From NCBI GenBank assembly GCA_045542015.1, contig JAZQKF010000055.1, forward strand, positions 56,779 to 120,778: 64,000 nt of DNA, written 5' to 3'. The notes beneath the pieces are model-generated. The model was given only the letters and a program-made list of their open reading frames with translations. It made no database searches and was not told the origin of the DNA. Source of the DNA: UBA5905 sp045542015. GTDB lineage: Bacteria; Bacillota; Clostridia; Oscillospirales; Acutalibacteraceae. The position numbers and the translations under genes were made by a program. This document shows, one piece after another, positions 48,740 to 57,904 of this stretch; within the stretch, counting starts at the first letter, position 1, and the number at the start of each line of letters is the position of its first letter.

Positions 48740-50521
48740 TTATTCCTGAGTCGTACAGGCGATGCCCAGCTCAGCCAGCTGCTGCTCATCCACAGCAGAG
48801 GGACAATCGGTCATCGGCTCGGTCATATTCTGCACCTTGGGATAGGCGATCACGTCACGCAGCGTGCTGGCACCCAGCATCTGCATAACCAGTCGGTCGA
48901 GACCGATGCCCATACCACCGTGAGGCGGAGCGCCGTAGCGGAACGCATCCAGCAGGAAACCGAATTTCTGCTGTGCCTCCTCCTGGGACAGACCGAGAGC
49001 GCTGAACATATGATTCTGCAGCTCCGGGTCGGTGATACGGATGGAGCCGGAAGCCAGCTCGATGCCGTTGAGCACCAGGTCGTAAGCCTTGGCGTACACC
49101 TTATCGGGATCGGAATCCAAATATGGAATGCTCTCGTCCAGCGGAGAGGTGAAGGGATGGTGCATCGCCACCCAGGTCTCGCTCTCCTCGTCCCACTCGA
49201 AGAAGGGGAACTCGGTAATCCACAGGAGATTAAAGCCCTCACGAGGAATATCCAGCTTGTTGGCCAGCTCCAGACGGAGGGCACCCAGCGTGGTCAACAC
49301 GTGCTTCTTAACCGTGTCGGCAACGATCAATACCACGTCGCCCTTTTCAGCGCCGGCGGCGGTCAACAGCGCGGTCATCTCCTCCTCGGTCAGGAACTTA
49401 CCGAAAGAAGACGCCGGTGCATCCTCCACCCAGCGGACCCAAGCCAGACCCTTGGCGCCGATTCCGCGAACGAACTCGGTCAGCTTATCAATTTCCTTAC
49501 GGGACAGGGTACCGGCGGCACCCTTGGCGGTCAAGCACCGCACCGTTCCACCATTCTCAACAGCGGAAGAGAATACGCCGAAGCCGCAACCCTTAACAGA
49601 CTCGGTCAGGTCGATGATCTCCATACCGAAGCGGGTATCCGGCTTATCGGAACCATACCGCTCCATGGCGTCGTTGTATTTCAGACGAGGCAGGGCGTCG
49701 GGCAACTGAACATCCAACACCTCTTCGAACAGTGTGCGCATAAAGTCCTCGCCCACCGCCAGAACGTCCTCCACATCAACGAAGGACATCTCCAGGTCGA
49801 TCTGGGTGAACTCGGGCTGACGATCCGCACGCAGGTCCTCATCGCGGAAGCAACGGGCCAGCTGTACGTAGCGATCAAAGCCGGCCACCATGCTCAGCTG
49901 CTTGTAGAGCTGAGGCGACTGCGGCAGTGCATAAAACTCGCCCTGATGCAGGCGGCTAGGCACCAGGAAATCCCGGGCGCCCTCGGGAGTGGACTTGATC
50001 AACATGGGGGTCTCCAGCTCAATGAAGCCGTTCTTATCAAAGAAATCGCGAATCACTTTCGTGATGCGATGACGCATCAGGATGTTATTCTGCAGGTCGG
50101 GACGCCGCAGATCCAAATAACGGTATTTCAGACGGGTCGCCTCGGCGGTGGAGCAATTCTCGACGATCTCAAAAGGCGGCGTTTCCGCCTTGTTGAGAAT
50201 GCGCAACTCCTCCACGGCGATCTCAATGTCACCGGTGGGAATGTCCTTGTTACGGGAGGAGCGAACACGCACCACACCGCGGGCAGCGATCACATACTCA
50301 CTGCGCAGAGTAAAGGCTTTCTCAAACACCTCTTTATCCGTATCTTGGTCAAAAGCCAGCTGCACAATGCCGGTACGGTCGCGAAGATCCACAAAGATCA
50401 ATTGACCAAGGTCGCGCTGACGCTGTACCCAGCCAAACACGGTCACCTCCTGACCGGCGTGATGCTCACGAAAATTGCCGCAGTAATCCGTGCGGCGCAG
50501 TCCTTTAATCGTTTCTGCCAT
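48740..50521 (-). CDS. aspS: Aspartyl-tRNA synthetase
   Basis: 593 residues, bacterial-type AspRS. It has an N-terminal anticodon-binding OB domain (about 15-110, GWVQRQRDLGQLIFVDLRDRTG) and the class II motif 2 region CFRDEDLRADRQPEFTQIDLEMSF near 215. A GAD insertion occupies about 290-420, and motif 3 with GMGIGLDRLVM lies near 545. It charges tRNA-Asp, or tRNA-Asn too if the cell uses the amidotransferase route; that cannot be decided here. GGAGAT precedes the ATG. It follows hisS by 26 bases and is closed by a terminator. Confidence 0.97.
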   Translation of the reverse strand: MAETIKGLRRTDYCGNFREHHAGQEVTVFGWVQRQRDLGQLIFVDLRDRTGIVQLAFDQDTDKEVFEKAFTLRSEYVIAARGVVRVRSSRNKDIPTGDIEIAVEELRILNKAETPPFEIVENCSTAEATRLKYRYLDLRRPDLQNNILMRHRITKVIRDFFDKNGFIELETPMLIKSTPEGARDFLVPSRLHQGEFYALPQSPQLYKQLSMVAGFDRYVQLARCFRDEDLRADRQPEFTQIDLEMSFVDVEDVLAVGEDFMRTLFEEVLDVQLPDALPRLKYNDAMERYGSDKPDTRFGMEIIDLTESVKGCGFGVFSSAVENGGTVRCLTAKGAAGTLSRKEIDKLTEFVRGIGAKGLAWVRWVEDAPASSFGKFLTEEEMTALLTAAGAEKGDVVLIVADTVKKHVLTTLGALRLELANKLDIPREGFNLLWITEFPFFEWDEESETWVAMHHPFTSPLDESIPYLDSDPDKVYAKAYDLVLNGIELASGSIRITDPELQNHMFSALGLSQEEAQQKFGFLLDAFRYGAPPHGGMGIGLDRLVMQMLGASTLRDVIAYPKVQNMTEPMTDCPSAVDEQQLAELGIACTTQE

Positions 50522-50547
50522 ACTGTATCTCCTCGATTCTTTGAGAT

Positions 50548-51864
50548 TTATACCATTTCGGCAACGCTGCCAAACAAATCCGCCATACCGGCCAGCTGAC
50601 TGTCCAGCAGTTTCTGGCGCAGTACCATGTACAATCCCTCGTCCAGGGGGACCTCCTCCACCGCGCCGGTAGTCATATCCTTCAGTTGAGCGCGACCGGT
50701 TTCCAACTCGTTGTCACCGACAACCACCGTGTAACGGGCACCCAACTTATCCGCATACTTCATCTGCGCCTTCAGCGAGCGACCGACTATGTCGCATTCC
50801 ACAGCGGCACCTCCCTCGCGCATAGCCGTAGCCAGCGCAAAGCACTTCTGTGCCGCCGCAGAGCCCATGGACACAAAATACAGATCACAGGTCGGCGCAT
50901 CGGGGAACCGAACACCTTGCTCCTCCATGGTCATCAGCAAACGCTCGATACCCATACCGAAACCAAGACCGGGCTGTGCCGCGCCACCCAATTCCGATAC
51001 CAGACCATCGTAGCGACCGCCACCGGCCACCACCAATCCCTGATCCGACACAAGTTCGAACACCGTGCGAGTGTAGTAATCCAAGCCACGCACGATGTGT
51101 GTATCGATGACGTACTCAATACCGGCGGCATCCAGACAACCTTTGACAGCATCAAAATGCTGTTGGCAGTCCTCGCACAAATACTCCAGCATCACCGGAG
51201 CCTTAGCGGCAATTTCGTGGCACACCGGCGACTTGCAGTCCAAGATACGCATAGGATTGCGCTCCAGGCGGCTCAAACAGGTACCGCACAGTTCATCAAC
51301 ATGGTCGGTGAAGAACGCCTTAAGCGCCTCGTGGTAACGGGCACGGCATTGGGGACAGCCAATGGAGTTGATGTGCAACGCCACGTTATTCAGACCCAAC
51401 GTCTTAATAATCAGCATCGCCAGAGAGATGACCTCGGCATCCGCTTGAGGAGCAGAAGCGCCAAAACACTCTACACCAAACTGATGGAACTCGCGATAGC
51501 GCCCTTTTTGGCTCTTTTCATAGCGATAGCAGGATGTCAAGTAGGAAACCTTTACAGGCAGCGCACCCGCTAACAGACCGTGCTCCAGCACCGCGCGGGC
51601 GGCACCGGCCGTTCCCTCAGGGCGCAGAGTGATGGAGCGACCGCCCTTATCCTCAAAAGTGTACATCTCCTTCTGCACCACGTCAGTGGTCTCGCCTACC
51701 GAGCGCTGAAACAGGTTGGTATGCTCAAACACAGGGGTGCGAATCTCCTGGAAACCAAAGTCGCGGGCAATAGACAGAGCCGTCTGTTCGACGTACTGCC
51801 ATTTATAACTGGTTCCCGGCAGCACGTCCTGTGTGCCACGGGGAGCCTGAGTAATCAATGCCAT
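50548..51864 (-). CDS. hisS: Histidyl-tRNA synthetase
   Basis: 438 residues, class II. PRGTQDVLPG at residues 8-17 is the family N-terminal signature. Motif 2 lies around YRYEKSQKGRYREFHQFGVE near 113-132, the HisRS-specific LDYYTRTVFE near 265 and GGGRYDGLVSELGG near 283, and motif 3 GFGMGIERLLMTM near 305, followed by the anticodon-binding domain. The order hisS-aspS on one transcript is common in Firmicutes. A GAGGA site lies before ATG 51864. Confidence 0.97.
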   Translation of the reverse strand: MALITQAPRGTQDVLPGTSYKWQYVEQTALSIARDFGFQEIRTPVFEHTNLFQRSVGETTDVVQKEMYTFEDKGGRSITLRPEGTAGAARAVLEHGLLAGALPVKVSYLTSCYRYEKSQKGRYREFHQFGVECFGASAPQADAEVISLAMLIIKTLGLNNVALHINSIGCPQCRARYHEALKAFFTDHVDELCGTCLSRLERNPMRILDCKSPVCHEIAAKAPVMLEYLCEDCQQHFDAVKGCLDAAGIEYVIDTHIVRGLDYYTRTVFELVSDQGLVVAGGGRYDGLVSELGGAAQPGLGFGMGIERLLMTMEEQGVRFPDAPTCDLYFVSMGSAAAQKCFALATAMREGGAAVECDIVGRSLKAQMKYADKLGARYTVVVGDNELETGRAQLKDMTTGAVEEVPLDEGLYMVLRQKLLDSQLAGMADLFGSVAEMV

Positions 51865-51896
51865 AGTGAAAAATCCTCTCTATACGATTATACAAG

Positions 51897-51928
51897 GCAA
51901 AAGGGCACACACACGTGCACCCCTTTGC
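51897..51928 (-). terminator. Probable terminator after mgsA
   Basis: GCAAAGGG-type arms (51897-51905 and 51921-51928) with an inner GTGCAC-rich stem lie just after the mgsA stop. The T-run beyond the stem is weak. Confidence 0.55.
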
Positions 51929-51931
51929 TAA

Positions 51932-52339
51932 TCAGCGGTTACGGGGATTGACGATATTACGCCAATCCAGATCACCACGCTCCAAGCCGTGAATCAGCAC
52001 CTCAGCCGTAGCGATGTTGGTAGCTACGGGGATGCCGCGGATGTCGCACAGACGCAGCATATCCGAATCGTTCGGCTCGTTGGACTTAACCGTCATCGGG
52101 TCACGGAAAAACAGAAGCAGGTCAATCTCATCGCACGCAATACGGGCGGTAATCTGCTGATCGCCGCCCTGAGCGCCGCTCATATAGCGCATAATCTCAA
52201 GACCGGTGGCTTCGGAAACCAGCTTACCGGTCGTACCGGTGGCGCACAGTGTGTGACGGCTCAGAATACCACAATAGGCAATACAGAACTGAACCATCAG
52301 CTCTTTCTTAGCATCGTGAGCAATCAACGCAATATTCAT
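51932..52339 (-). CDS. mgsA: Methylglyoxal synthase
   Basis: 135 residues, slightly shorter than E. coli MgsA. It converts dihydroxyacetone phosphate to methylglyoxal, a phosphate-releasing glycolytic bypass. ALIAHDAKKELMVQF at the start (catalytic His/Asp region), CATGTTGKLV near 32-41, MSGAQGGDQQITARI near 52-66 and FFRDPMTVKSNEPNDSDMLRLCDI near 77-100 are diagnostic. The gene is the usual last member of the mre-min cluster in Clostridia, 32 bases from minD. Confidence 0.95.
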   Translation of the reverse strand: MNIALIAHDAKKELMVQFCIAYCGILSRHTLCATGTTGKLVSEATGLEIMRYMSGAQGGDQQITARIACDEIDLLLFFRDPMTVKSNEPNDSDMLRLCDIRGIPVATNIATAEVLIHGLERGDLDWRNIVNPRNR

Positions 52340-52370
52340 AACAAATTACCTCCCTCTAAACAGATGTCAA

Positions 52371-53111
52371 TTACATTTTCTCCAATTTTGCCAACGGCAC
52401 GTTGCCTCCCATAAATCGACGAGCGATATTGTTAAAGCAAATAGCCGCGTTACAGTCAGCCGGTAAGGGTCGCGCATTGGCACAGGCCACCGCCACCTCT
52501 TCATCCTCAGGCAGAATGCCCAACAGCTGGATACCGGCCGTATCGATGATTTCATCCACGTCCGGCATAGAACCGTCCATAACCTTATTGGGACGCAGAC
52601 GGTTGATGATCAAATGAGCGCGCATCTTACGCTCGTCCAGCAAATGACCCAGGATTTGCGCATCTCTGGCACACACCATATCCGGCGTGGAAACCACTAG
52701 TGCGCGATCAGCGGCGGCCACAGCCGTCTCAAATCCGGGTCCCAGTCCAGCCGGACAATCGATGATAACCTGTCCGTAATGGGCCGCCAGGCTACGGCAC
52801 AGAGCCCGCATCTCGGCAGGAGAGCACATCTCCTCTAACCGTAAGGGTGCCGGCAGAACGAACACGTTTTGAAACACCGGTGACGAATAAATGGCGCGAA
52901 CAGGATCGCAGTTGCCGGACAAGACGTCCGACAGGTCGTACATGGTATTACCGCTGACGCCCAGCATCAGATCCAGGCTGCGCAGTCCGGCGTCGGCGTC
53001 GATGAGCAGTACCCGCTCATTATGACGGGACAGAGCATAGCCCAAACCGGCAGTAACGGTGGACTTACCGGCGCCACCTTTACCGGATGTGACAACACAA
53101 ATTTGGCTCAT
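52371..53111 (-). CDS. minD: Septum site-determining ATPase MinD
   Basis: 246 residues. A deviant Walker A SGKGGAGKST near residues 9-18, VLLIDADAGLRSLDLMLG near 34 and VIIDCPAGLGPGFETAV near 112 mark MinD. The C-terminal stretch (RRFMGGNVPLAKLEKM) is a candidate amphipathic membrane-targeting helix. MinD normally acts with MinC (and MinE or DivIVA) to keep division at mid-cell. Here it directly precedes mgsA, with no minC or minE between PBP2, minD and mgsA, although Clostridia usually have minC-minD-minE there. A role in placing division is likely; its partners must lie elsewhere or be replaced. Confidence 0.9.
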   Translation of the reverse strand: MSQICVVTSGKGGAGKSTVTAGLGYALSRHNERVLLIDADAGLRSLDLMLGVSGNTMYDLSDVLSGNCDPVRAIYSSPVFQNVFVLPAPLRLEEMCSPAEMRALCRSLAAHYGQVIIDCPAGLGPGFETAVAAADRALVVSTPDMVCARDAQILGHLLDERKMRAHLIINRLRPNKVMDGSMPDVDEIIDTAGIQLLGILPEDEEVAVACANARPLPADCNAAICFNNIARRFMGGNVPLAKLEKM

Positions 53112-53151
53112 ACTCTCCCCCCTCGTCCTACATCACAAAATGTTAGTTAAT

Positions 53152-53180
53152 ATTATAACATAGTTAATCCTAAAAGTAAA
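53152..53180 (-). promoter_or_regulatory. Promoter for minD-mgsA
   Basis: Minus-strand TTTACT (53180-53175), a 17-base spacer and TATAAT (53157-53152), about 40 bases before minD and just downstream of the PBP2 gene. Confidence 0.6.
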
Positions 53181-53199
53181 CAAATTTTTACAAGAAATA

Positions 53200-55248
53200 T
53201 CACGGGATCAAAACGCCCTCCGGCACACGTCCCTCGCCGCTGTCTTTGCCTTCAAAATAGGCGTCCAGCACCTTTCGCGCCACACCCGCGGATGCGGAGG
53301 ACGTGCCGTTCTCCACAACCACGGCAATCGCAATTTCGGGATTCTCTGCGGGTGCATAAGCAATAAAGGTGCCGTGATCCGACTGTCCCTCAATACCTGT
53401 CTGTGCCGTACCTGTTTTACACGCTATTGTGTAGGGCGCGTTGGCAAAGGACGCGCGGGCGGTACCGGTCTTGCCCACCGCAATCATACCCTCACGAACC
53501 GCCGACATGGCGGACTCGCTCCAATCCACCTTGGCAGCCACCTCCGTAGGAATAACCTCATCCTTCGTGCCGTCGTAACTGCGAATCGACTTAATAAAAT
53601 GCGTCTTATACCGCACGCCGTTATTGGCAATCATCATAGCATAGGCCGCCAATTGAATAGGCGTATAGGCACCCCGCTGACCAATCGCCAGCTGCAGATA
53701 GTCACCGCCAACCCACGTTCCGCCGACGGCACGCAGCGATTCAGGCGTGTGCTGTGTACCGGCAGACTCGCCGATCTCAACGCCGGTTTTCTGACCGAAG
53801 CCATAGAGCTTAAGGTAATCAAAAATACTGTTACCCATCAAACGACCGACTTCGTAAAAATAATAATTGCACGACTTTTCAATAGCGGTCTGTACCCGCA
53901 AATTTCCGTGACGCGACATACACTTCGGCGTGTAGCTGGGGGCATAGTAAGTGTACGTAAAGGTGCAGTTGATATGCTGATCCGGAGAAATAACGTTGTC
54001 GGTAATGGCGGCCAGCGCCACACCCGGTTTAAAGGTAGAGCCGCAAGGGAACGCACCGTTAAGGGCACGATTAAACAACGGGTTATCCGGATCCTTGATC
54101 AACTTATTGTAGTTTTCGGAATAGGTGGCCAGGTCGTAATCCGGCCAGGATGCACAGGTAATCACGCCGCCGTTTTTCACGTCCAAAATAACAACGGCGC
54201 CACTTTTCGCGTCTCTACCCTTCCCCTCGGGAGCCGTCGTGCGCAGTTCGGTAATCTTATCCGCCAGAGCAGACTGCGCCGCCTGCTGCACGTTGGAATC
54301 AATACTCAGCACAACCGTATGTCCCGGTTCAGGGGATACGGTGACAGGGTCGGACACAACGACACCTTGGGCATTCTTTGTCAGAATCCGCTTGCCCGCA
54401 GTACCGCGCAGGGCATCCTCTGCCGCCGCTTCAATACCGCTCTTGCCCACCGTATCGTTGTAGGAATAGCCCTTGTCCTTGAGCTCGGCGTACTCTTCGG
54501 CGTAGATCGGACCGACGGCACCGATAATGTGACAGGCGGTACTACCGCTCACGTACTCACGTACGGGAACGGTGATGACGTCCACACCGGGAAATTGTAG
54601 GCTGTTTTCAACGATCTGATACTTGACCACCGACGTCACGTCGCTGGCAAGGGTATACGGCACCTTTGCCGAAAAGCCGGCGGATTCCATCTCGTAATGG
54701 ATGCCCGCCAACCAGCGCTGTTCCTGCTCGCTGTAATCGCTGAGATAATACTTTTCAACCAACTGATTGACGCATTGCTCTGCCGTGGCATAGTCGGCCA
54801 TGCGAAGCATCTCCTTCAGCTTGGCAATACCGCTCTCACGATCCTTTTCGAAGGTATAGGGTGCCTTCGAGCTGATGGGTAAGGAATCGATCCACTCTTC
54901 CTTGTTTTCCCGCAGCAGCTTCACCAGCTTCAGCAGGCACTCATTCTGCGCCTTAATATCCTCTTCACGGTTACCGTGAGGGAAATAGTTATAGTCGAGG
55001 GAAACGGCATAGCTGGTACGATTTGACACCAACGGAATCTGATTACAATCCACGATCTCGCCACGGGAGGCGGAAATCGGCACCACCGTTTTATAACTCT
55101 CATCCGCCAGACGGGAATACTCCTCGCCCATAACGATCTGAATCTGGAACAGGCGCACTGTGAACAGGGATAGCACTACAGCCATAATCAGCAGCAATGC
55201 CGTTGCACGGCGAAACCGTATACCGGGTGAATTCAATTCGTGAAGCAT
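53200..55248 (-). CDS. mrdA: Class B penicillin-binding protein 2 (elongasome transpeptidase)
   Basis: 682 residues. A membrane anchor lies at about 15-38, a dimerisation domain (about 50-330) follows, and then the transpeptidase. Catalytic STFK is at 404-407, SCN at 459-461 and KTGT at 611-614. A second KTGT lies 18 residues earlier (593-596), where relatives have a related SGTAR-type segment, so it is probably chance. PBP2 cross-links lateral-wall peptidoglycan with RodA and MreBCD. It follows mreD directly, as in most rod-shaped Firmicutes; rodA itself is at 8.6 kb or elsewhere. GGAGGTGG precedes ATG 55248. Confidence 0.94.
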   Translation of the reverse strand: MLHELNSPGIRFRRATALLLIMAVVLSLFTVRLFQIQIVMGEEYSRLADESYKTVVPISASRGEIVDCNQIPLVSNRTSYAVSLDYNYFPHGNREEDIKAQNECLLKLVKLLRENKEEWIDSLPISSKAPYTFEKDRESGIAKLKEMLRMADYATAEQCVNQLVEKYYLSDYSEQEQRWLAGIHYEMESAGFSAKVPYTLASDVTSVVKYQIVENSLQFPGVDVITVPVREYVSGSTACHIIGAVGPIYAEEYAELKDKGYSYNDTVGKSGIEAAAEDALRGTAGKRILTKNAQGVVVSDPVTVSPEPGHTVVLSIDSNVQQAAQSALADKITELRTTAPEGKGRDAKSGAVVILDVKNGGVITCASWPDYDLATYSENYNKLIKDPDNPLFNRALNGAFPCGSTFKPGVALAAITDNVISPDQHINCTFTYTYYAPSYTPKCMSRHGNLRVQTAIEKSCNYYFYEVGRLMGNSIFDYLKLYGFGQKTGVEIGESAGTQHTPESLRAVGGTWVGGDYLQLAIGQRGAYTPIQLAAYAMMIANNGVRYKTHFIKSIRSYDGTKDEVIPTEVAAKVDWSESAMSAVREGMIAVGKTGTARASFANAPYTIACKTGTAQTGIEGQSDHGTFIAYAPAENPEIAIAVVVENGTSSASAGVARKVLDAYFEGKDSGEGRVPEGVLIP

Positions 55249-55284
55249 CTATGCCACCTCCCTTCTTTATTCATCAGAGGGTTA

Positions 55285-55827
55285 TCAGCGCTTTCTCCGT
55301 CGCCGCAGAAGGCGCGCCAAAAACAACGTGAGTAAGTACATAATCGGGGACAATAGCAGCGTATACAGCGCATTGGGTAAATACACGTCTACCGCCACAG
55401 TCCAGGTCTCGCTGTGCATAAACAGCGCATAGAACAGCAACCACTCCAAGAAAGTGTGCGCCAGTATGCCACCGGAGCATAACAGCATACCGGATATAAA
55501 GTTGGTGCGCAGAATCCATTGCACCAGCAGACCTACCGCCACACCGATGGACATCAGTAGTATCGCATGCAGACCGAATACACGGAAAGAATACATGTCC
55601 CACAGCAGACCCGCAATAGCGCCGATACCGGCGCCGAAATACGGTCCCTCAAACATAGCTACACACACCACCAGCAACACCAACGGCGTGGGACGAGCAT
55701 TCAGCACCACCGGGAAAAACCGCGGTGCCATCTGGAACAGCACCAGCAAAAATGCGCTCAAGCCGTACACGATCCAAGACAGCGTGTTTTGCGACCGAAA
55801 GAAGCCGGTAGTTTGTTTAGTTTTCAT
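55285..55827 (-). CDS. mreD: Rod shape-determining protein MreD
   Basis: 180 residues, five to six hydrophobic helices. FRSQNTLSWIVYGLSAFLLVLFQ at the start, ARPTPLVLLVVCVAMFEGPYFGAGIGAIAGLLWDM near 45-78 and the basic C-terminus RLLRRRRKR match MreD. It links MreC and the elongation machinery in the membrane. A GGGAGGT site precedes the ATG at 55827. It is 25 bases from mreC and 36 from the PBP2 gene. The protein diverges, as MreD usually does, but position supports it. Confidence 0.9.
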   Translation of the reverse strand: MKTKQTTGFFRSQNTLSWIVYGLSAFLLVLFQMAPRFFPVVLNARPTPLVLLVVCVAMFEGPYFGAGIGAIAGLLWDMYSFRVFGLHAILLMSIGVAVGLLVQWILRTNFISGMLLCSGGILAHTFLEWLLFYALFMHSETWTVAVDVYLPNALYTLLLSPIMYLLTLFLARLLRRRRKR

Positions 55828-55852
55828 ATTACCGACCTCCCTCTATGTCGGG

Positions 55853-56710
55853 TTATTCTCCGCCCTGACCGGCAAAATAGGTGATCACCATCACCTGCTT
55901 AAGATTATAGATATCTGTAAATAATTCAACGTTGGCATCCAGCGTCATACCGTCAGTAGCATTGGATATCTCCTTGACCGAGCCGATCAGCAGTCCGCTG
56001 GGATAAACGCCGCCGATACCGGACGTTATCACGTAATCGCCGACTGCCGCGCCGGAAGAGCGCTCCAGAGTAGTCATACGCAAAGCATTCTGACGCGCCA
56101 TATCCACGGTACTGCCGTTAGTATAAGCGGTGTCTCCCGTTCGACTGATCTGGGAGGCTACTTTAATGGACGGGTCGAGAATGGTCCGCACCTTGGCATA
56201 GGTCAGACCGACCTCCTCCACGACGCCGACCAACGAACCATCGGTGGATACCACTGGGTCGTTCACGGCCACGCCGGCGTTCTGACCGGCAGAGATGGTG
56301 AAATTGCCGTAAAAATCTGACGGCTCACGACCAATGACACGACCTGCCGCAAAGGTATACTCGGGATTCTCTTCGTGCAGACCCAGAATCTCGCTGTACC
56401 AATCGTTTGTCTGTTTCAGTTCGTCGTAATCAACCATCTGCTTACGAAGCTCTGCATTCTCTTCCTCCAGTTGATCGATCCGCTCCTGCAATTCCCCGGA
56501 GCCGGTCAGCTGACTGAAAAAGCCGGACACACCGTTGGAAACCGAGGTGGTAAAGGACTGAAACGGCGTGACGAAAATACCGGTCAAAGTCTCAGGGATG
56601 GTGGCGAAGCCACCGCTGACCGCACTGTATATCATAACACCGATCAATATCAGCGCCAACACACCTACCGAACGGGTCAGGACGCTTTTTAAGAAATTCT
56701 TCAAACGCAT
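55853..56710 (-). CDS. mreC: Rod shape-determining protein MreC
   Basis: 285 residues. One membrane helix at about 11-32, then a coiled coil (about 75-105, with GELQERIDQLEEENAELRKQMVDYDEL) and two beta-barrel subdomains typical of MreC (VIGREPSDFYGNFTISAGQNAGVAVNDPVV near 125, ISRTGD near 190, GIGGVYPSGLLIGSV near 235). It scaffolds the elongasome outside the membrane. The upstream gap to mreB contains a terminator-like hairpin. Ribosome site GTAGGTG precedes the ATG. Confidence 0.94.
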   Translation of the reverse strand: MRLKNFLKSVLTRSVGVLALILIGVMIYSAVSGGFATIPETLTGIFVTPFQSFTTSVSNGVSGFFSQLTGSGELQERIDQLEEENAELRKQMVDYDELKQTNDWYSEILGLHEENPEYTFAAGRVIGREPSDFYGNFTISAGQNAGVAVNDPVVSTDGSLVGVVEEVGLTYAKVRTILDPSIKVASQISRTGDTAYTNGSTVDMARQNALRMTTLERSSGAAVGDYVITSGIGGVYPSGLLIGSVKEISNATDGMTLDANVELFTDIYNLKQVMVITYFAGQGGE

Positions 56711-56730
56711 TCACCTACTTTATGAAACGG

Positions 56731-56759
56731 AAAAAGCGGAAGACGTATCCGTCCTCCGC
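56731..56759 (-). terminator. Terminator-like hairpin between mreB and mreC
   Basis: On the minus strand a 10-bp stem (56759-56750 with 56745-56736, one G-U pair) and loop GATA, followed at once by five Ts. It lies 10 bases past the mreB stop, so it could lower transcription into mreC and the genes behind it. Confidence 0.65.
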
Positions 56760-56769
56760 CGGTTTCCTA

Positions 56770-57777
56770 TTATCTGCGATTGGAACGGAAGTTGCTGGTC
56801 ATACCCAGATCCAGGCATTTACCGGTGCCGTTCACGACGCAATCCAAGGGATCCTCAGCCACGTGGACAGGCATACCGGTCTCACGGTTGATCAGCGTGT
56901 CCAAACCGCGCAGCAAGGCGCCGCCACCGGTCAGCATAATGCCGTTGTCAATGATGTCGGCGGACAGCTCGGGCGGAGTACGCTCCAGCGTAGACTTGAC
57001 AGCGTCCACAATGGCACCCACGGGATCCGCCAGTGCCTCGCGCACCTCTTCGGCGGTGATGATGATGTTCTTGGGCAGACCGTCCACCAGGTTGCGACCC
57101 TTAACGTCCATAGAACCCTCGTCCTCATAGGGGAACGCAGAACCCAGTTTGATCTTCAGATCCTCAGCGGTGCGCTCACCGATGAGCAGGTTAAACTTTT
57201 TCTTGATGTAGGAGATGATGGCCTCATCGAAATCGTCACCGGCCACACGCACAGACTGAGCGGTCACGATGTCGCCCAGAGAGATGACCGCCACCTCAGA
57301 GGTACCGCCGCCGATATCCACGATCATACAGCCGGAGGCGTCGGACACGTCCAAGCCGGCGCCAATGGCAGCCGCCATAGGCTCGGTGATCAGCTCCACC
57401 TCACGGGCGCCTGCATTACGAGCGGCCTCGTTAACAGCGCGACGCTCCACCTCGGTCACGCCGGAAGGAATGCACACAATCAGACGGGGACGGCTGAACA
57501 GGTTATTCTTCAGGGCGCGCTTAATGAAATAGCGCAGCATGGCAGAGGTCACCTCGAAGTCGGCGATAACACCGTCCTTCAGAGGACGCACAGCAGAAAT
57601 GGAGCCGGGAGTACGGCCGATCATCTCTTTGGCCTCACTACCCACAGCCATAACCTCTTCTTTGCGCATATCAACGGCGACCACGGAGGGCTCGCGCATC
57701 ACAATACCTTTACCGCGCACGTAGACCAGCGTATTCGCAGTACCCAAATCAATACCGATATCACGATTCAAAAACAT
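56770..57777 (-). CDS. mreB: Rod shape-determining protein MreB
   Basis: 335 residues from ATG 57777 (9 bases after AAAGGAG); an ATG 3 codons earlier abuts the site. MreB is the actin homologue that guides lateral wall synthesis. DIGIDLGTANTLVYVRGKGIV near residues 6-26 is phosphate loop 1, MIVDIGGGTSEVAVISLG near 156-173 phosphate loop 2, and LTGGGALLRGLD near 285 the adenosine segment. IGRTPGSISAVRPLKDGVIADF near 60 is also conserved. It heads the mreBCD-PBP2 cluster with its own promoter. Confidence 0.97.
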   Translation of the reverse strand: MFLNRDIGIDLGTANTLVYVRGKGIVMREPSVVAVDMRKEEVMAVGSEAKEMIGRTPGSISAVRPLKDGVIADFEVTSAMLRYFIKRALKNNLFSRPRLIVCIPSGVTEVERRAVNEAARNAGAREVELITEPMAAAIGAGLDVSDASGCMIVDIGGGTSEVAVISLGDIVTAQSVRVAGDDFDEAIISYIKKKFNLLIGERTAEDLKIKLGSAFPYEDEGSMDVKGRNLVDGLPKNIIITAEEVREALADPVGAIVDAVKSTLERTPPELSADIIDNGIMLTGGGALLRGLDTLINRETGMPVHVAEDPLDCVVNGTGKCLDLGMTSNFRSNRR

Positions 57778-57843
57778 ATCAAACATCTCCTTTTTTGTAG
57801 CCGCACAAACGGCAGCCGACTCAAAAAATCCTTAACAAAAACT

Positions 57844-57872
57844 ATTATATACCGAATTATTTAAAATCTCAA
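57844..57872 (-). promoter_or_regulatory. Promoter for the mre cluster
   Basis: Minus-strand TTGAGA (57872-57867), a 17-base spacer and TATAAT (57849-57844), about 70 bases before mreB. The leader between contains a GCCG/CGGC stem. Confidence 0.7.
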
Positions 57873-57904
57873 TATCAAATTATAAAAAAATACAGATTTT
57901 TCCA

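Noticed and set aside
48920..50599. 559-codon plus-strand ORF
   Set aside because: Antisense shadow of aspS; no family features and no ribosome site.
53410..53475. Two KTGT motifs in PBP2 suggesting a duplicated active site
   Set aside because: Only the second lies in the expected strand position (IACKTGTAQTG); the first fits the neighbouring segment where related proteins have a similar SGTAR-type sequence, so it is probably coincidence.
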